Assembly (NCBI GenBank): GCA_964023205.1 | Contig: OZ026838.1 | Span: 33,135,843 to 33,199,842, forward strand | Direction: 5' to 3' | Source of the DNA: Lutraria lutraria | Lineage: Eukaryota; Mollusca; Bivalvia; Venerida; Mactridae | Length of the DNA stretch: 64,000 nt | Shown: positions 36,776 through 49,335 of the stretch, piece after piece | Numbering within the stretch: position 1 is the first letter of the stretch | Layout of the letters: every line of letters begins with the position of its first letter | Notes under the pieces: generated by a model | The model's input: only the letters and a program-made list of their open reading frames with translations | Databases searched by the model: none | What the model was told of the DNA's origin: nothing | Made by a program: the position numbers and the translations under genes

Positions 36776-37377
36776 AACACAACTAAATGCGCAATGGCAT
36801 TCAGACTGATACTCAAAGGGTCACTTAAACATTTCTTCACATTTCTGTGATTCCTATGTCCTTTGACCTCAAACCGACGCTGTTACAGACTCATATATCG
36901 CTTCAAAGTTTCATATAACATTTACATACGTACACTATATTGTTTCAGAGTGACGTTATAAACATCAGTACCCCATGTAAAGTTTCTTGTTTTGTTAAGT
37001 ATATATACAAACATAATTATTGAATATAACTTTTTAACTACTAGTATGTCATATTATACATGCCATTCTAATTAAGTAGTCATATATTATTTAAATCAAC
37101 ATGATTATATCTACATTGTACATTTTGTGTATGTAACTATTGAAAATGAGCTTTTTGTGATAATTCTCAAACAATACAACTAATTGAACGCCTATAATCA
37201 CGTGATATATTGTTTTGATATTGATTGATACCACAGTGTCTAGAAAAATGGCGGTGCCAACGAGTTCGAAGGTAAGCCGTATTTTTCGTCGAACGTTTAA
37301 ATGTTTCGATTTTTTCACGTAGCTCATGTTCCAGCCAACAATTTTCCGAATCCATTGGTACCAAAATTAGCATTGTT
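36776..37377. other. No gene seen
   Basis: At 37248-37271 an ATG in good context (aaaATGG) gives eight codons (MAVPTSSK) and then AAG|gtaagc. This could be a first exon, but no partner exon was found, so it is not called as a gene. Confidence 0.35.
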
Positions 37378-37381
37378 ACTG

Positions 37382-37483
37382 CCGTAGTTTGTCCATAGAC
37401 CCTGCATAGAAATTTGAAGTGGACAGACTTTTTGCAGTATTTTTTTTTCAAATTTCTCTGCAGGGTCTATGGACAAACTACGG
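37382..37483. repeat. 36-bp-arm hairpin
   Basis: Arms 37382-37417 and 37448-37483 ('ccgtagtttgtccatagacc' and its inverse) match with one mismatch around a 30-bp loop. It is probably a foldback element. Confidence 0.85.
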
Positions 37484-37624
37484 TATTGATAAAAGGCGTC
37501 AAAGAATTACTAATCGTTCATGAACTGACGCCTGAATGCCGCGGTTCATGAATTGTTCACGTGCAACTCGGCCATTAATTCAGATACAATTCAAAACCAA
37601 AAGAACAAGACAACATAATTATAG

Positions 37625-37725
37625 ACACTCGATTCCGTGATTTTTATACCCGTATAGACCTTATTTTTCAATTAAACTCATCAAACAACGCAAATCTGTA
37701 AAACAATCTCCAATTTTTTCCGCTA
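37625..37725. repeat. Dispersed repeat, copy 1
   Basis: 'ttccgtgatttttatacccg' followed by 'ttatttttcaattaaactca' recurs at 46770-46860 in the same orientation. There is one copy on each side of the lectin-like membrane gene. Confidence 0.7.
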
Positions 37726-37911
37726 CTGGGCGTATAAAAACATCAAGGTAATTTTCGATTGACGGAAATCACGATATCTGAGATAGACTGGTCGCAAATA
37801 AGCTTTCCTTTTACAATGGCGCTTTTCGGGATCCTTGCCCTCTTTGCAGTGCGCCAAGATTAACCGTTTTTGACAGCTTTTAGAAGTTCGAATTATTTTT
37901 AAAATGTCTTC

Positions 37912-40900
37912 TTAATGACATGTACGATCATACCTGTATTTCAGGAACCAAATTGTTAACAGTACCAAGCCGGAAGTGACCATTCCAATAAGACCGGATA
38001 CTATTCCTACAACAACAACATATCCTGACGATTCACTATGATGTGTTTCATCTGATGAGTCACAATGATGTGTTTCATTGGGGTTTCTTTCTGTTGTATT
38101 GGCGCCAGTCTGGTTAGCTATAAAACATATCATGTTAAAATATCACGTATTGAACAGCCAATCTCAATAAATGACCCAAAACAAAGTAAATACTGTCTCA
38201 TTGTCATAGTTTTTAGAAGCGAAAGCGAAGTGAGAGCTTCTATAGTGATACACGCAGTTTTGTATTAACAAAAAACGTGACGCCTCTTATCCATACATTC
38301 GCGTTGAAAAATAGTACCACTGGTTGTATAACTCTACCGATTGCAGTTATGACACAATTTGGATACATTGCAGGATTATGTTCATTTTGAATTATTACAT
38401 TGTTATGGCATTTCAAACTGTTAAACTATTGAGTTTAATAATTCAGTATTCATCCGCACAAATGTTTCATTCATAAAGACAATAAATAGTGCGCATCGCT
38501 ACTATACACATGGGAATCGCTAAAAGACACTAGCAGAGCGAGGACAACAGTTAACCGTACTGGATAGATATAAAGTACGGAATGGACTCGATCTCGCGAA
38601 ATGAATTTCTTATTTGCAAGATGGGTTTGCATAATACATCTTTATTAAAAACAACTTCAACATAGATGCATTATTATTAAAACACAGCCCGTTTGACTGA
38701 ACTCGGTGCGTTTTAAGAATTCTTTAGACCCAGGACCCCTAGCAGTGTAGGCGGACACTCAACCACATCGCTAAAGAGTTAACCCTAATGAAGGAGACAC
38801 TAACTCTATTATTACATATAACTACGAAGTTTTAAAAGTCAGATGTGTTTTACAGTGAACAGGAAGTGGAGGTATTAGTTTACTAATCAACTTTAACAGA
38901 ATTGGGAGCATAACAAGTGTACCTCTACCAAAACATCTCTTCATTATTTTTTGGCATTATCTAATGCACATCTACCGAATATTATCAATAACATTTTAAC
39001 TTTCGCTTCTGACAGTACTCTCAGTGCTTTGATTCATTGACACTATGAATTATATAGTATTATTGCATGTTATCGTAGAAAAGGGTGACATAATTGCTAA
39101 TATGAATTAAGAAAATAGATTAAAGACTAATTTTAGGCTGAAAAACGATATTTACGTGATGTCTGAATAACAACAGAAGTATTTAAACTTGAACTAACAG
39201 ACAGATATATTGATATTTGGCTTCTGAAATACTAAATCTTACATAAAAAAATACCATAGATTATGTAATCGGCATTTTCAATAATCTGAGAGACAACATA
39301 TTTTCGTAACAATGAATTGAAATGATGTCTCATAATTTCAGTTTGCGAAAATTTAAAATGGAACATAAAATAACACGACTTATTTAGAAAACATTAAACA
39401 TTAATTTATAACTTTATATAAAATATTATAGACTCCATTTTGTATTGTAATTTAAATACTGTATATTCATTTATTTTCGTTGGGCTCAATTTTCGTGGAT
39501 TTTACTAAAATGGCTATTTCGTGGGGACATAAATTCGTGGATTTTGATTTTTGAAAAGAAATGCCTTATCTCTGCATTTAAATTCGTGGGGATTTGATTT
39601 CGTGGATGAGCCGATCCACGAAATTCCACGAAATTAAATCCCCAACGAAAATTAATGATTCCACAGTATTTAGTGAAGCGCCATGCTTTTTTTTAACTAC
39701 ACCCACTACAATTTTTTTTTCGTGGAAATGAACATTTTCCTTGGATATTTACGTTACTTGGTACATTTTGTCACCAACAACTGCAATGTATACTAATCTT
39801 ATGTCAGCCGAAAGCTTGACTGATTCAAACATCATATATAATAAATTTCACCCAATGTTTACATCAACAGTTTTTTCTAAGTAGGTTAACATGTTGAAAA
39901 ATATTTACGTTACCGATATTTACGTCACATGATCTTGCATAAAATTAATGTACTTATTGCATTTCTTTTTGCATATATAGTTGTTTCCCTTATAGTTCTA
40001 TACATCGTTTTGTATATGCATACCGGGCAGCTATATTTGACAACTTTTGTGGCAAGTAAATCAAGAGAAAGCTCGATCATTTCAGTGGTATTAAAGTAAA
40101 TGCGAATGTGGACATGGATAAGTATTAAGTTTGATATTTGTATTTCATAATGTTGTAAATGAACCAGTTCAGTAAACACATGGTTACTACATTATATGTG
40201 GTTAGGCTGGATGCATTGATTAATTTTTACATGGTAATATATTTACATTAACATTGGTAACGTAAATATCGCTATTATGTTACATGGGCTAATTACACAG
40301 ATCTTAAGTAAAACTTTGAAGTCTGACAATTTTGATAGACGCGATTCTTTTTCTTGTAGAGGTCTGCAGAAACCAGCTTATTAAATGGACATCATGGTTT
40401 AGAGAATCAAGTTTAAGAGTTAGGTGAACATTTTAAAGTACATGTACCCCGATCCAATCTATGAGAGATTTGAGGACCACATGCAGTAACAAAATACATT
40501 TGCAAAATTTACATAAAACAAAAATATTATATCACATGCAAGATATAGAGTGAGAGTGTGGGAAAAGATATTGCTTATATAGACACAAACAGACTGTTTC
40601 CATAGAAAAGAATAACATACATGTTGGTAACGTAAGTATCACATTTTTATATTTCCAGTTTAACTATAAGTAGACTCTTGTGGAAATACAACTTGTATAC
40701 AGAAAAAGCAAAAAATGCTGGAAGAAGGCGATAGCTATAAAAAGAAGGTTTGAACTTTTGAAGTATAATGTACCTACATGAAATTAAAAACTATTAGTGG
40801 TATTCAGCTCAATTTTCAGTTTAACGGAAACGAGTACTCATAGTTCTATAAAAAGATATGATATAGTCAAATTTTGTTTTTTTACTTAATCATTGTATCA

Positions 40901-43900
40901 TTTTTCTCAGCAACAAAACTCACAAAATGTATTTGTACCTAAGGTTCCGTGCTTCAGAAGCTGTTTTGCCATAAACATCAGACGTACGACAGTTGGGAGA
41001 AAATTTGCACTCATGTTCTTTTCATGAGCACTGAACTCGGATTCCTATGTTAACGAATGGCACATTATTTTCTCATGTATATGACAATGAATTAGCACTT
41101 TCATGTGAATCGATTTTTTTTGCTTAGTTGAATATTTTTTACAGTTATTTTCACAAGTTGAGGATTTCCTGATATAGCTGGTGAGAAAAAAGAAGAGACA
41201 CTGAGTACATTTGACGCATTCAATACAATATATCATTTCCAGTAACAAAGTTTCGTCATGCTCAATTTGTACTGTATTTGTACTGTATCTGCGCCGATTA
41301 TCTTTTTAAAAAAAATATTTCTTGTTTCTCATTTGTTACATGCGGCTTGGGTCATTTATTGAGATTGGCTGTGGTTTGACTATAGTTGGTGATCATCATA
41401 TACAGGTTACACTACATTTGATGACCGTCATATACAGGTTACACTATATTTGATGACCATCATATACAGATTACACTATATCTGGTGACTATCGTATACA
41501 GGTTACACTATATTTGATGACTATCATAATATTATACAGGTTTGACTATATTGTACCACTTACCACGTGTGTAAATCTCCACTTCACAAACAGTTAACAT
41601 GGAGTCACCATCATCAATATTTAAGTTGTTGTTATGTGGAACAGAGATCGTCACAGAATCAAACTTCACTTGTTTGTATTTGTTTATAGGTATCACAATG
41701 ATACGTTCGTTGTACAATTGTAGTTCTGTATCATTGTACAAAGTCAGCCATTCATACCGGTGTTCACTAAAGCCGGCTATTTCAAAATTCTTCAAACGAA
41801 ATCTATCTGAAGCAGAATTTGTCAGAATCAATTATAGATTTATTCAAGCATCGATCTAAATAAGCGTTGAACATAGAGCGGTTTTAACATTGGTATAAGT
41901 ATTAAAAATTCTGATAACCATTTATTTATGCTTGGTTCCATTTTAAACTCAGGTCTGTTGATCAAGAGGCTGTTGGTTCGAGACCCGTGTTAGGAACATA
42001 TTTCTTAAAGACAATTTGACTCGCACTAATTTATGTACATGTCAAATATCACTTTTTTGCCCCCCAATTAAAGTATACAAGTTGTTGTTATAGAAAGCAC
42101 CGTTCAGGCTTACTGGTCGTTTATATAAAAGAATCAAAATGAATTGTGTATACAAAGATTGATACAAAAAAACGTTTATATAACGTGCAAAATGTAGTAT
42201 ATGTTTCACAAACTCCAATACTATATATAATATATGCGAACTGTTTTCCGCAAACTACATGAACAGTCCTAGACTTTTCTGTTCCCTGATTGCCTAGTTT
42301 TTATCATTTTCAAAAACTTATGTAACTTACTATGTGCGTTACTGCGGCTATATATGATAATTCCAGTAATCATGTACGGTTGATCAAAGTTCACCTGCCA
42401 CCAAGATATTTCGGGACTCGGCTTAGAGTGAGAACATGTTCCATAATCGGTGCTCGTGTCAGTATTACCATCCACAGCATTACTGGCCACTTGATCAAGA
42501 TAATCACCTGATTGTTCAGCATGTTGTCCGAGGGCAATATTCTTCCCTGAAGTAGGCAATGATGGAAGAGTTTTAAGGAAATACAAATACAGTAAACTTC
42601 GATATAAAGACAATCAGGGCATTTATGACAAAAGTAAATAGTTTTGATATTAAGGTACCATTAGGCCGTGATTAAAAAATATTAGTTTTCGGATATGCGT
42701 CTGACTGTCACTCATTCAAAAAGGTACCCTACCCCCCTCCCAAAAAATATTTTTTCCATTTTGACCAAAAATCTTTGTTCGTTTTGATGCCATATTTTTT
42801 GTTTTCAGTTAAAGTCCCATTAGCTTTTTGCTATAAAAAATATATGCAAAAAATAAACCATTGCTGATATTATCCCAAGATAATAATTACCGACGAAACA
42901 AGCCCCTTTTCTTCTAAAAACACACATTTCGCTGTGAATTTTGCTTTTGTAAACTTGAAATATTTAGAGCACGTGGCGTCACTCAATGCCGTGTGTATAC
43001 TATGACTGCGGAAAAACACAGCTGTTCTAAAAATAGTATTTTTTCAATGATATTGAAAAAAATACGATAGTGGTTTCGGGAACAATTTTTCTTGCTATAA
43101 AGTATGCATGGGAGGAAAACGCACCGGATTCCTCTGTTGTAGGACAAATAGAAACTATTACGACCGATAATTTTTTATGCTTATGGGACTTTAACAAAAA
43201 AGAAATGTTTACCTACCATATACAGTTACATGTAGTAGTTGCTAAATGTTTGGGTTGGATTTCCGCAAACCAGCATTTTTAAGGATGGAGGAATTGTTGA
43301 AAAACAGCCGGAAATAAGTGATGGTGACAATGGGGGGGGGGGGGGGGGTTCAGTCAAACCTGTGTTAGTGTCATCTCTGAATAAAGGCAATCTTGTGAAT
43401 AAAGGCCATTCTTTAAAAAATCGTTTTTGATTTACTAGAACAAACGACCTCCGAATATATGCCACCTGTCAATAAAGGTAATGTTTTGTCTTCCCCAAGG
43501 ATGACCTTTATTTAAAGGTTTGACTTCCGTAGCTTGGTGAGAAATGTTTGTACTTAATTCTTGTGAACTTTGTACGCCCGTAAAATGATGAAAAACTTGC
43601 TTTATTCTATCAAACTTCGACATCATGCAAAAAGGAGAACTTCATATTACGCGAGATTAGGGCTGTCCCGATACAGATCTCAGCCGATACGATACGCATT
43701 GCGATACGGTACTAACGAAATGCCATATCTACGATACCATGTAAAAGTACTTCAAAGTAATGAAAAAACGTTGTAATATTAGTGTTTTGTGGAACACTGC
43801 ACACCTGTTTGGTGCTAGAAACTCCTAATTAACTGTTAACAAGAACAACTATAACAAAACGTTATAGTTAGACGAATTACAAGAAACATTGATTTAAGTT

Positions 43901-45225
43901 TTTTGTATGATGTTGCTTTTTTCATAAAGGATATTGACCGTCTACTTGATTCATTCCTCCATTATGGAGAGTATAACATATTTACAAGTTATAGATAATA
44001 CACATATTTTGACAATCATGAGTATTTGACAAATGAAAACATGCATGTATATAGTTCACATGTGCATGGTATTGTCATACCATACATCAATGGAATAAAG
44101 TACACCATAGATACTACCAAAATCACCATAATCTGATATGATACAACCACATTAAACTTACATCTAATGACACGTTAACATCATAGAACGATGCCTACAA
44201 TACTTACTTGCGTTTCAACAACAGAGCAGACGAACAGATTCAGTCAAACATGACAGGTAACGCGACGAATAGCCAGTCCAATGATTGACCAATCAAAAAT
44301 TACCTAAATCACCATTATCCAATCAAATGGCCAGGATTAGCCAAACTGGTAATAGACAATACAGTAAGTACTGGCAAACAGCTATAATAAACAAATACTC
44401 GTAAGTATAATTCGTCTAGAAAATGTGTAAAACTAAAGTTGTCTTGTACTCAAAAGTTAGCAAGTTAGTTACTTGGTGCTTCTGCCATTTTTCGGTAATG
44501 ACAGCTTGCTAGTGTAGACGACGGCAATGTTTGTAAACTCTTTACAGGTAAAGCTGGCACACAAACCAGCTGTTTGAATATTCGTACATGATTGTGTTTT
44601 TTAAATGTCGGATCTATTTTCGGAAAATTAAAAAATATGTTCCTCTTTTGTGAAATGAAAAATTCTAAGTTATCGTTTAATTAAATAATATCATTTATAA
44701 GTCAATATCTACTCGCCAAAATCTGAATATTCGAATCGAATTCGTGGTCTAGCTTTACCTCAAGCTGCTAATGTTTATAAATAGCTGCTAATGTCTATAA
44801 ATATGTGGAACCCCTGATATTAGTTGAGTAAGCATTGTCGACGATTAAATGAGAGTAATATAGTAAATCTAGTTCAGTTGTTGAACATTCTAAGAGTTTT
44901 AAATGTAAAAGTAAAAAAACGCGATACAGCCGATACGGGACCTTCCGATACGATACGCATATCGTCGGTACATACCGGTACATGTCCATATCGGGACAGC
45001 CCTACGCGAGATAAATAAATAATTACAAAAATAATGAAATGAAAGTGTTTTAACGCATCAGTGTGTCAGTGAATATAATGTTTTACCTGCAAAGTTCGGA
45101 TCATCACAGTGTCGAAATAACGTACCGCCAGAAATGTGTACTCCAGTGGTCATAAACAATATCCATAAATATATCATCATCAACGTCCCAAATCCTGCTT
45201 TCTTATAACCAAATGATAAATTCAT
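37912..45225 (-). CDS. Single-pass membrane protein with F5/8 type C (F-lectin-like) domain
   Basis: Four minus-strand exons join in phase: 45225-45087, 42546-42331, 41806-41564, 38117-37912, for 267 residues. An N-terminal signal peptide spans about residues 1-32. A galactose-binding-like jelly roll follows (about 48-199), with KNIALGQHAEQSGDY, AVDGN, ISWWQVNF and NRFRLKNFEI blocks. It ends with VCEVEIYTR. The RGDCC-type fucose motif of fucolectins is not present, so its ligand is open. The stalk (200-230) has NQT, NTT and NET sequons and His/Ser/Asp-rich repeats. A transmembrane helix covers about 232-258, with a short basic tail. Reading through to TAA at 37914-37912 is assumed. A GTATGA donor right after KYR could instead splice to a cytoplasmic exon. 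A cell-surface adhesion or recognition role is inferred. Confidence 0.8.
38690..38800 (-). mobile_element. Possible SINE remnant
   Basis: On the minus strand, 'gatgtggttgagtgtccgcc' followed by 'ggtcctgggtctaaa' resembles decayed A and B boxes. It lies in intron 3 of the F5/8 gene. Confidence 0.3.
39458..39668. mobile_element. MITE of the 'TTTTCGTGGATT' type
   Basis: The inverted ends (ACTGTATATTCATTTATTTT and, inverted, ACTGTGGAATCATTAATTTT) are flanked by TA. The inside is rich in 'attcgtggattt' units on both strands. From memory this is a widespread bivalve and cnidarian repeat. It lies in intron 3 of the F5/8 gene. Confidence 0.7.
41370..41550. repeat. 32-bp tandem repeat, about five units
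   Basis: 'tacaggttacactatatttg' recurs with a 32-bp period (41401, 41433, 41465, 41497). It lies just downstream (intron side) of exon 3 of the F5/8 gene. Confidence 0.85.
43350..43540. repeat. 'ataaaggcc' dispersed repeat
   Basis: 'gaataaaggccattcttta', 'cacctgtcaataaagg' and 'ggatgacctttatttaaagg' match the copy at 62030-62210. A shorter relative is at about 4875. G(17) precedes it at 43332-43348. Confidence 0.7.
43658..45004. mobile_element. Non-autonomous hAT-type element, 1347 bp
   Basis: Termini TAGGGCTGTCCCGATA and the inverse TATCGGGACAGCCCTA are flanked by perfect 8-bp duplications CGCGAGAT (43650-43657 and 45005-45012). The end sequence and the duplication length both fit hAT. Subterminal 'cgatacgatacgcat' blocks occur near both ends. 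No transposase remains. It is inserted in intron 1 of the F5/8 gene. Confidence 0.9.
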
Positions 45226-47910
45226 TTGAAGGTGATAATTTATAAAGTCTGTTCAGTTTTTTTGTATTCACCTACTACCAACATACACACGAGTTTAATA
45301 ACTACATGTTCAACTATTCGTGAAACTAACACTTCCGTATCATTACTAACGGTCAGATCAAAATAATCTCAAGGCCTTAGCAATTGAACCGCGATGTCGA
45401 CAGGTCAAGCATCATCTATTGTAACTAGGAGGACAAATACACTTACTAATATCAAAGTACTGAAAGTACTGTTGGACTTGATTTTTACCATACGAGACAA
45501 AAGAGAGAAATGTGTACCCACATCGTTCGAGCCCATACAAATATTTTAACATTTAAAATTACGGACCGAGTTTTCATTCATATTGTAATGCAGGTCATAT
45601 GCATATAGGTAAATGACATAAGCTAGGGCTTTACTATAGTCCCTTAGCTAAAATTTTAAAATGAAAAAAGCCTGATATTGGAAAGTTTAATGATTAGCAC
45701 ATTAATTGAGGACAATTTAATTGCATTAAAAACTCTTTATTGTACAAAACTAGTAAACAACATTTCAGTAACAGTAAATACAAACATTGATTCTTCTGGT
45801 TTTAACACAACAGAACATCGTCGCATTGAACACATTCAGGGTCACTCAAATCAAAAAGGTCCTGACACAGTAGAGTAAGACCTATATGTCCTATAGTTAA
45901 CCCGATGTTGCATGAAATTCAGACGTGATTATGTAATTCTAAATAATCTGGCGTAAAAGGAACTCTTAAACAGTAAATTTTAAAAGCACGTATCCAGTAA
46001 TTTACGTTCGTATTTAGCGACTCGAATTATTATTCTTAAGTCGCAGTTTTAACATTTAGCCTTCGATAAATTAAACTCCCCACATCGGTTACGCTTTGCT
46101 ACTAGCCACTGCGGGGAGTGAGTCTATAAATAGCGATTCCGTCATCAAAATAACACAAGTTGGTGTGAATATCCCGGAATACGATTAAATGAGAATTCGC
46201 TTTGTAATATTAAGAAATGTTAGAAAGGCACAAAACACACACATCGATGGTAGATTGTTGCAAATGCATGAATACGTCCGTGGAGATTTTTCTGAAAGTT
46301 CTATCGAACGAAAACCGAAAGTAGAACTACTTTTACGGCAAGATATTTTATTGGACAGTGAATACGCGGTTTTAATTCTACGCATTTGAATATCTCATGT
46401 ATCTACCGACAAGCACTTATTTAGATACATGACTCTTTCCATGTAGTTACAATAGAATGATTTGAAATATATTTAGATCTGACACACTTAATTGGGGAAA
46501 GATTCCAGATACTTCTATATAAACATACCATTTAGTTGCGTACTATTTCCTTTATGTGGCATTCTTTTAACCAAGCTGTTATGGAGTCCAGCGACCAATA
46601 TAAGTCTACGATTACAAAGGACTTGATTTTGATAAAAATCAAGTCCAATAATGTTGTGTTTCCGAATGCTGTGGCCACCGACTTACTACACCGACTTACT
46701 ACACTGTATTGATACCGACCAAGAAGTCATAACTCGAACATTCACTTCATGAACGTAAGCACTCAGTTCCGTGATTTTTATACCCGCTCAGGCGTTATTT
46801 TTCAATTAAACTCAGCAAAATTTGCAACGCAAATCTGCAAAAAAAAATTGCCGCTGAGCACTGTGCATATAAGAAAAACATAAAAGATAGATCGGTCTTA
46901 CATAAAATGATGACGTACATTAGGTGAGGAAAACTGTAGATTGTGAGTGATAAAATGTATTGTACATGTCCTTATTTTGGTCTTCATATACGGAAGGCAG
47001 ATTTTTTTGTAATTATTAAACGGTAATCCATTTATTCTTTTTATAACATGTGTACAGTTCATCGTAACACAAAATACTACAATAAATACAAGATGACAGT
47101 TAAAAGTATAGAAATATACTATTACACGACAAGCTTTATGTAATATTCACTACAAATGAAAATTAATTTACAAAATTATGACAAACTATTTCACAAAATA
47201 TGTGTGATTTACGAATGGTGTATATCTAGTCTTAATATAGACAAACTGAAACTAGCATGCATAAATACGTGTATATATATTTATATATACGAATAGGAAA
47301 ATTTTGTGATAAGGCAAACATGATCACAGTTGAACAAGACAGACCTAATGACGGAAACTATCAATTATATACCGGAAAACTGTTATAAAGTTCTATATAT
47401 AATAAGATTTGATAGATAGATTTACACATTTACAAAAAAACAATTACATTGTAAATAAGAAATATATACATGTATATCAATGTGTACATACCTGACAAAA
47501 TAAAACTGACCAATAGTCTGATGAGATGATGCTAAAATACATGATTTAAAAAGTCAAATATTCATATACCTGTGGAAACCTTTAATACTTACATGTATAT
47601 TGCTTTAATGGTGAATACTTATTATAGTGATATGATATTTAGAGTTATTTGAATGTTTCCCAGTATACGATACTGATTGGTTCACATTTAACATCAAAGC
47701 ACTGGAGAAAACACATGAGGGACATATGATATAATTATCATCCAGTACGACTGTTGGATAAATTATTATCTATCGATCGTCACAGTACGTGAGTTTCTTC
47801 GAACGGATAAAAAAGATGTTTAACCATCCATAATCTTAAATAAAATGGGGTTTAAATTTGAGAGACAGAATCAACCAAGTTCATGAATATTTAGCAACAT
47901 GGCTGACGAT
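45226..47910. other. No gene recognised
   Basis: Upstream side of the F5/8 gene. It contains the second dispersed-repeat copy (46770-46860) and a 12-bp-arm hairpin at 46618-46645 ('ggacttgatttt' inverted). Frames at 45678-45878 and, on both strands, at 46185-46389 have no recognised domain. Confidence 0.45.
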
Positions 47911-48396
47911 TTAAAGGGGCATGTCCAGGAACTGCTGTGTATTTTTTTGTACACCAAAAATGTGTTTGTCACTTGTAAAACCAATTATTACCGAAAAGCC
48001 AAAGAATAATGTGCGTTAAAAAATTACCCTATAATGTGCGCATCGGTATTTGTATGTCGGTTTATTGACGACAATGATATTCCGATACATCTGAGAGTTT
48101 AACTGAGCATGTGCGTTGCCTTTGAAGTGAAATACTAACCATTTCAGTTTGTTGACAATTTTTCTGCAATATTTTTGGTTTTGACAGACACCAAAAGGGT
48201 CGAGTTGTGTAAATGACAAATAATTTCTGAGGCCGAAATCGGCAGGTTTGGTAAATCTTGAAATGTGTATTTTGAGTAAACTAGCAGGATATTTTATAAA
48301 TATTTTACAGGGCTTTCATTAATTGATTTAGGCATCAAAATGATACCAATTTGTTTGTATTTCGAGATGCTGCAGTTCCAGGACATGCCCCTTTAA
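47911..48396. mobile_element. TTAA-flanked MITE, 478 bp between the sites
   Basis: TTAA at 47911-47914 and 48393-48396 bounds inverted ends AGGGGCATGTCCAGGAACTG (left) and the complement (right). TTAA target use fits piggyBac- or Kolobok-type elements. No coding content. 48397-49010 holds nothing recognisable. Confidence 0.85.
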
Positions 48397-49016
48397 CCTA
48401 ATCGGGCACTTTTATGATAATGTAGGTAAAGATAGCAAACGCAAGCAAATGATAATAGCCTTTAGGTGTGACTACCTTCCAAACATTTCCCGGGCCAACT
48501 CTGAATCTTACAGCCAAATGCATGTGTGGGCTGTCTCTGCGACGGGAGTGACTATAGTGGTTAAATTCACTGCATGCTAAAACTGTAACAACATATGTAT
48601 GTAATATGCTTTCGTTCTTTCATTTTCCAATGTTAGTGTTGTTTTATTTTTTATGCATTAACTACACAGATATCCCAAAAAGATGCTCAACAATCACGCA
48701 TGTATAAATATAAAACACTTGGACAGTCACTGATATCATGTTCTGCTGTCAAACGTAAACATTCCATTAGACGCTTTTCTTGAACTTTTACAATTTTCTT
48801 GACGTAATTCTCAGTAGGTTAATTATGTGTTAAATATTTTTAGTAAACCAGTATACCAAAATATCATTACCTACGTAAACAACTCAAATAGATTGTATAT
48901 GTTATATGTAATATCTGTATTGACGTACTTGTAAACTTGTATCTATGGGGACTGGGTTCATTCCACAATGACTAATAGTCAATTCATTTCTATTTACTTG
49001 TGTTTGACGAACATCA

Positions 49017-49136
49017 TTAACAGCTTATAACTGCTACAGAAATGACAATGGCAAATACACAAAATACAATACCAACAGTAATAATAAGAAATTTTGATGA
49101 GTCGTTATCTTTGTCCTCTTCTGTATTAGGAACTTT
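49017..49136 (-). CDS. Candidate terminal exon with membrane anchor
   Basis: After a possible acceptor (ACATAG, 49142-49137 on the minus strand), 39 codons run to TAA. An acidic stretch (VPNTEEDKDNDSSK) is followed by a hydrophobic segment, FLIITVGIVFCVFAIVISVA, and VISC at the end. The layout recalls the stalk plus anchor exon of the F5/8 gene, but no upstream exons were found. The acidic part is the unit of the 42-bp array next to it. It may be a real exon of a gene beginning further right, or a relic. Confidence 0.35.
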   Translation of the reverse strand, partial: KVPNTEEDKDNDSSKFLIITVGIVFCVFAIVISVAVISC

Positions 49137-49335
49137 CTATGTGACTTTATCTTTGTCTTCTTCTGTATTAGGAACTATCTATGTGACTTTATGTTTGTCT
49201 TCTTCTGTATTATGAACTTTCTATGTGACTTTATCTTTGTCTTCTTCTGTATTATGAACTATCTATCCAGCGTTACTTTGTCAATATTTGTAAATTTTGA
49301 CGTGTCGTTATCTTTGTTTTCTTCTGAATTTTGTC
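49100..49335. repeat. 42-bp tandem array grown from the anchor exon's acidic segment
   Basis: 'tatctttgtcttcttctgta' followed by 'ttaggaactatctatgtgac' repeats about four times (49104-49270). A decayed further copy is at 49290-49335. Read on the minus strand it is NTEEDKDK-like, 14 codons per unit, with a TAG in each unit. Confidence 0.8.

Noticed and set aside
37248..37271. Possible first exon (MAVPTSSK) with a good donor
   Set aside because: No following exon could be identified in the window. Eight codons are too few to support a gene.
41951..42010. SINE, from a 'ttggttcgagacccg' block
   Set aside because: Only a B-box-like string is visible. A box and body are missing.
46185..46389. 66-codon frames open on both strands over the same bases
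   Set aside because: No recognised domain, no splice context, and chance openness in AT-rich DNA is enough to explain it.
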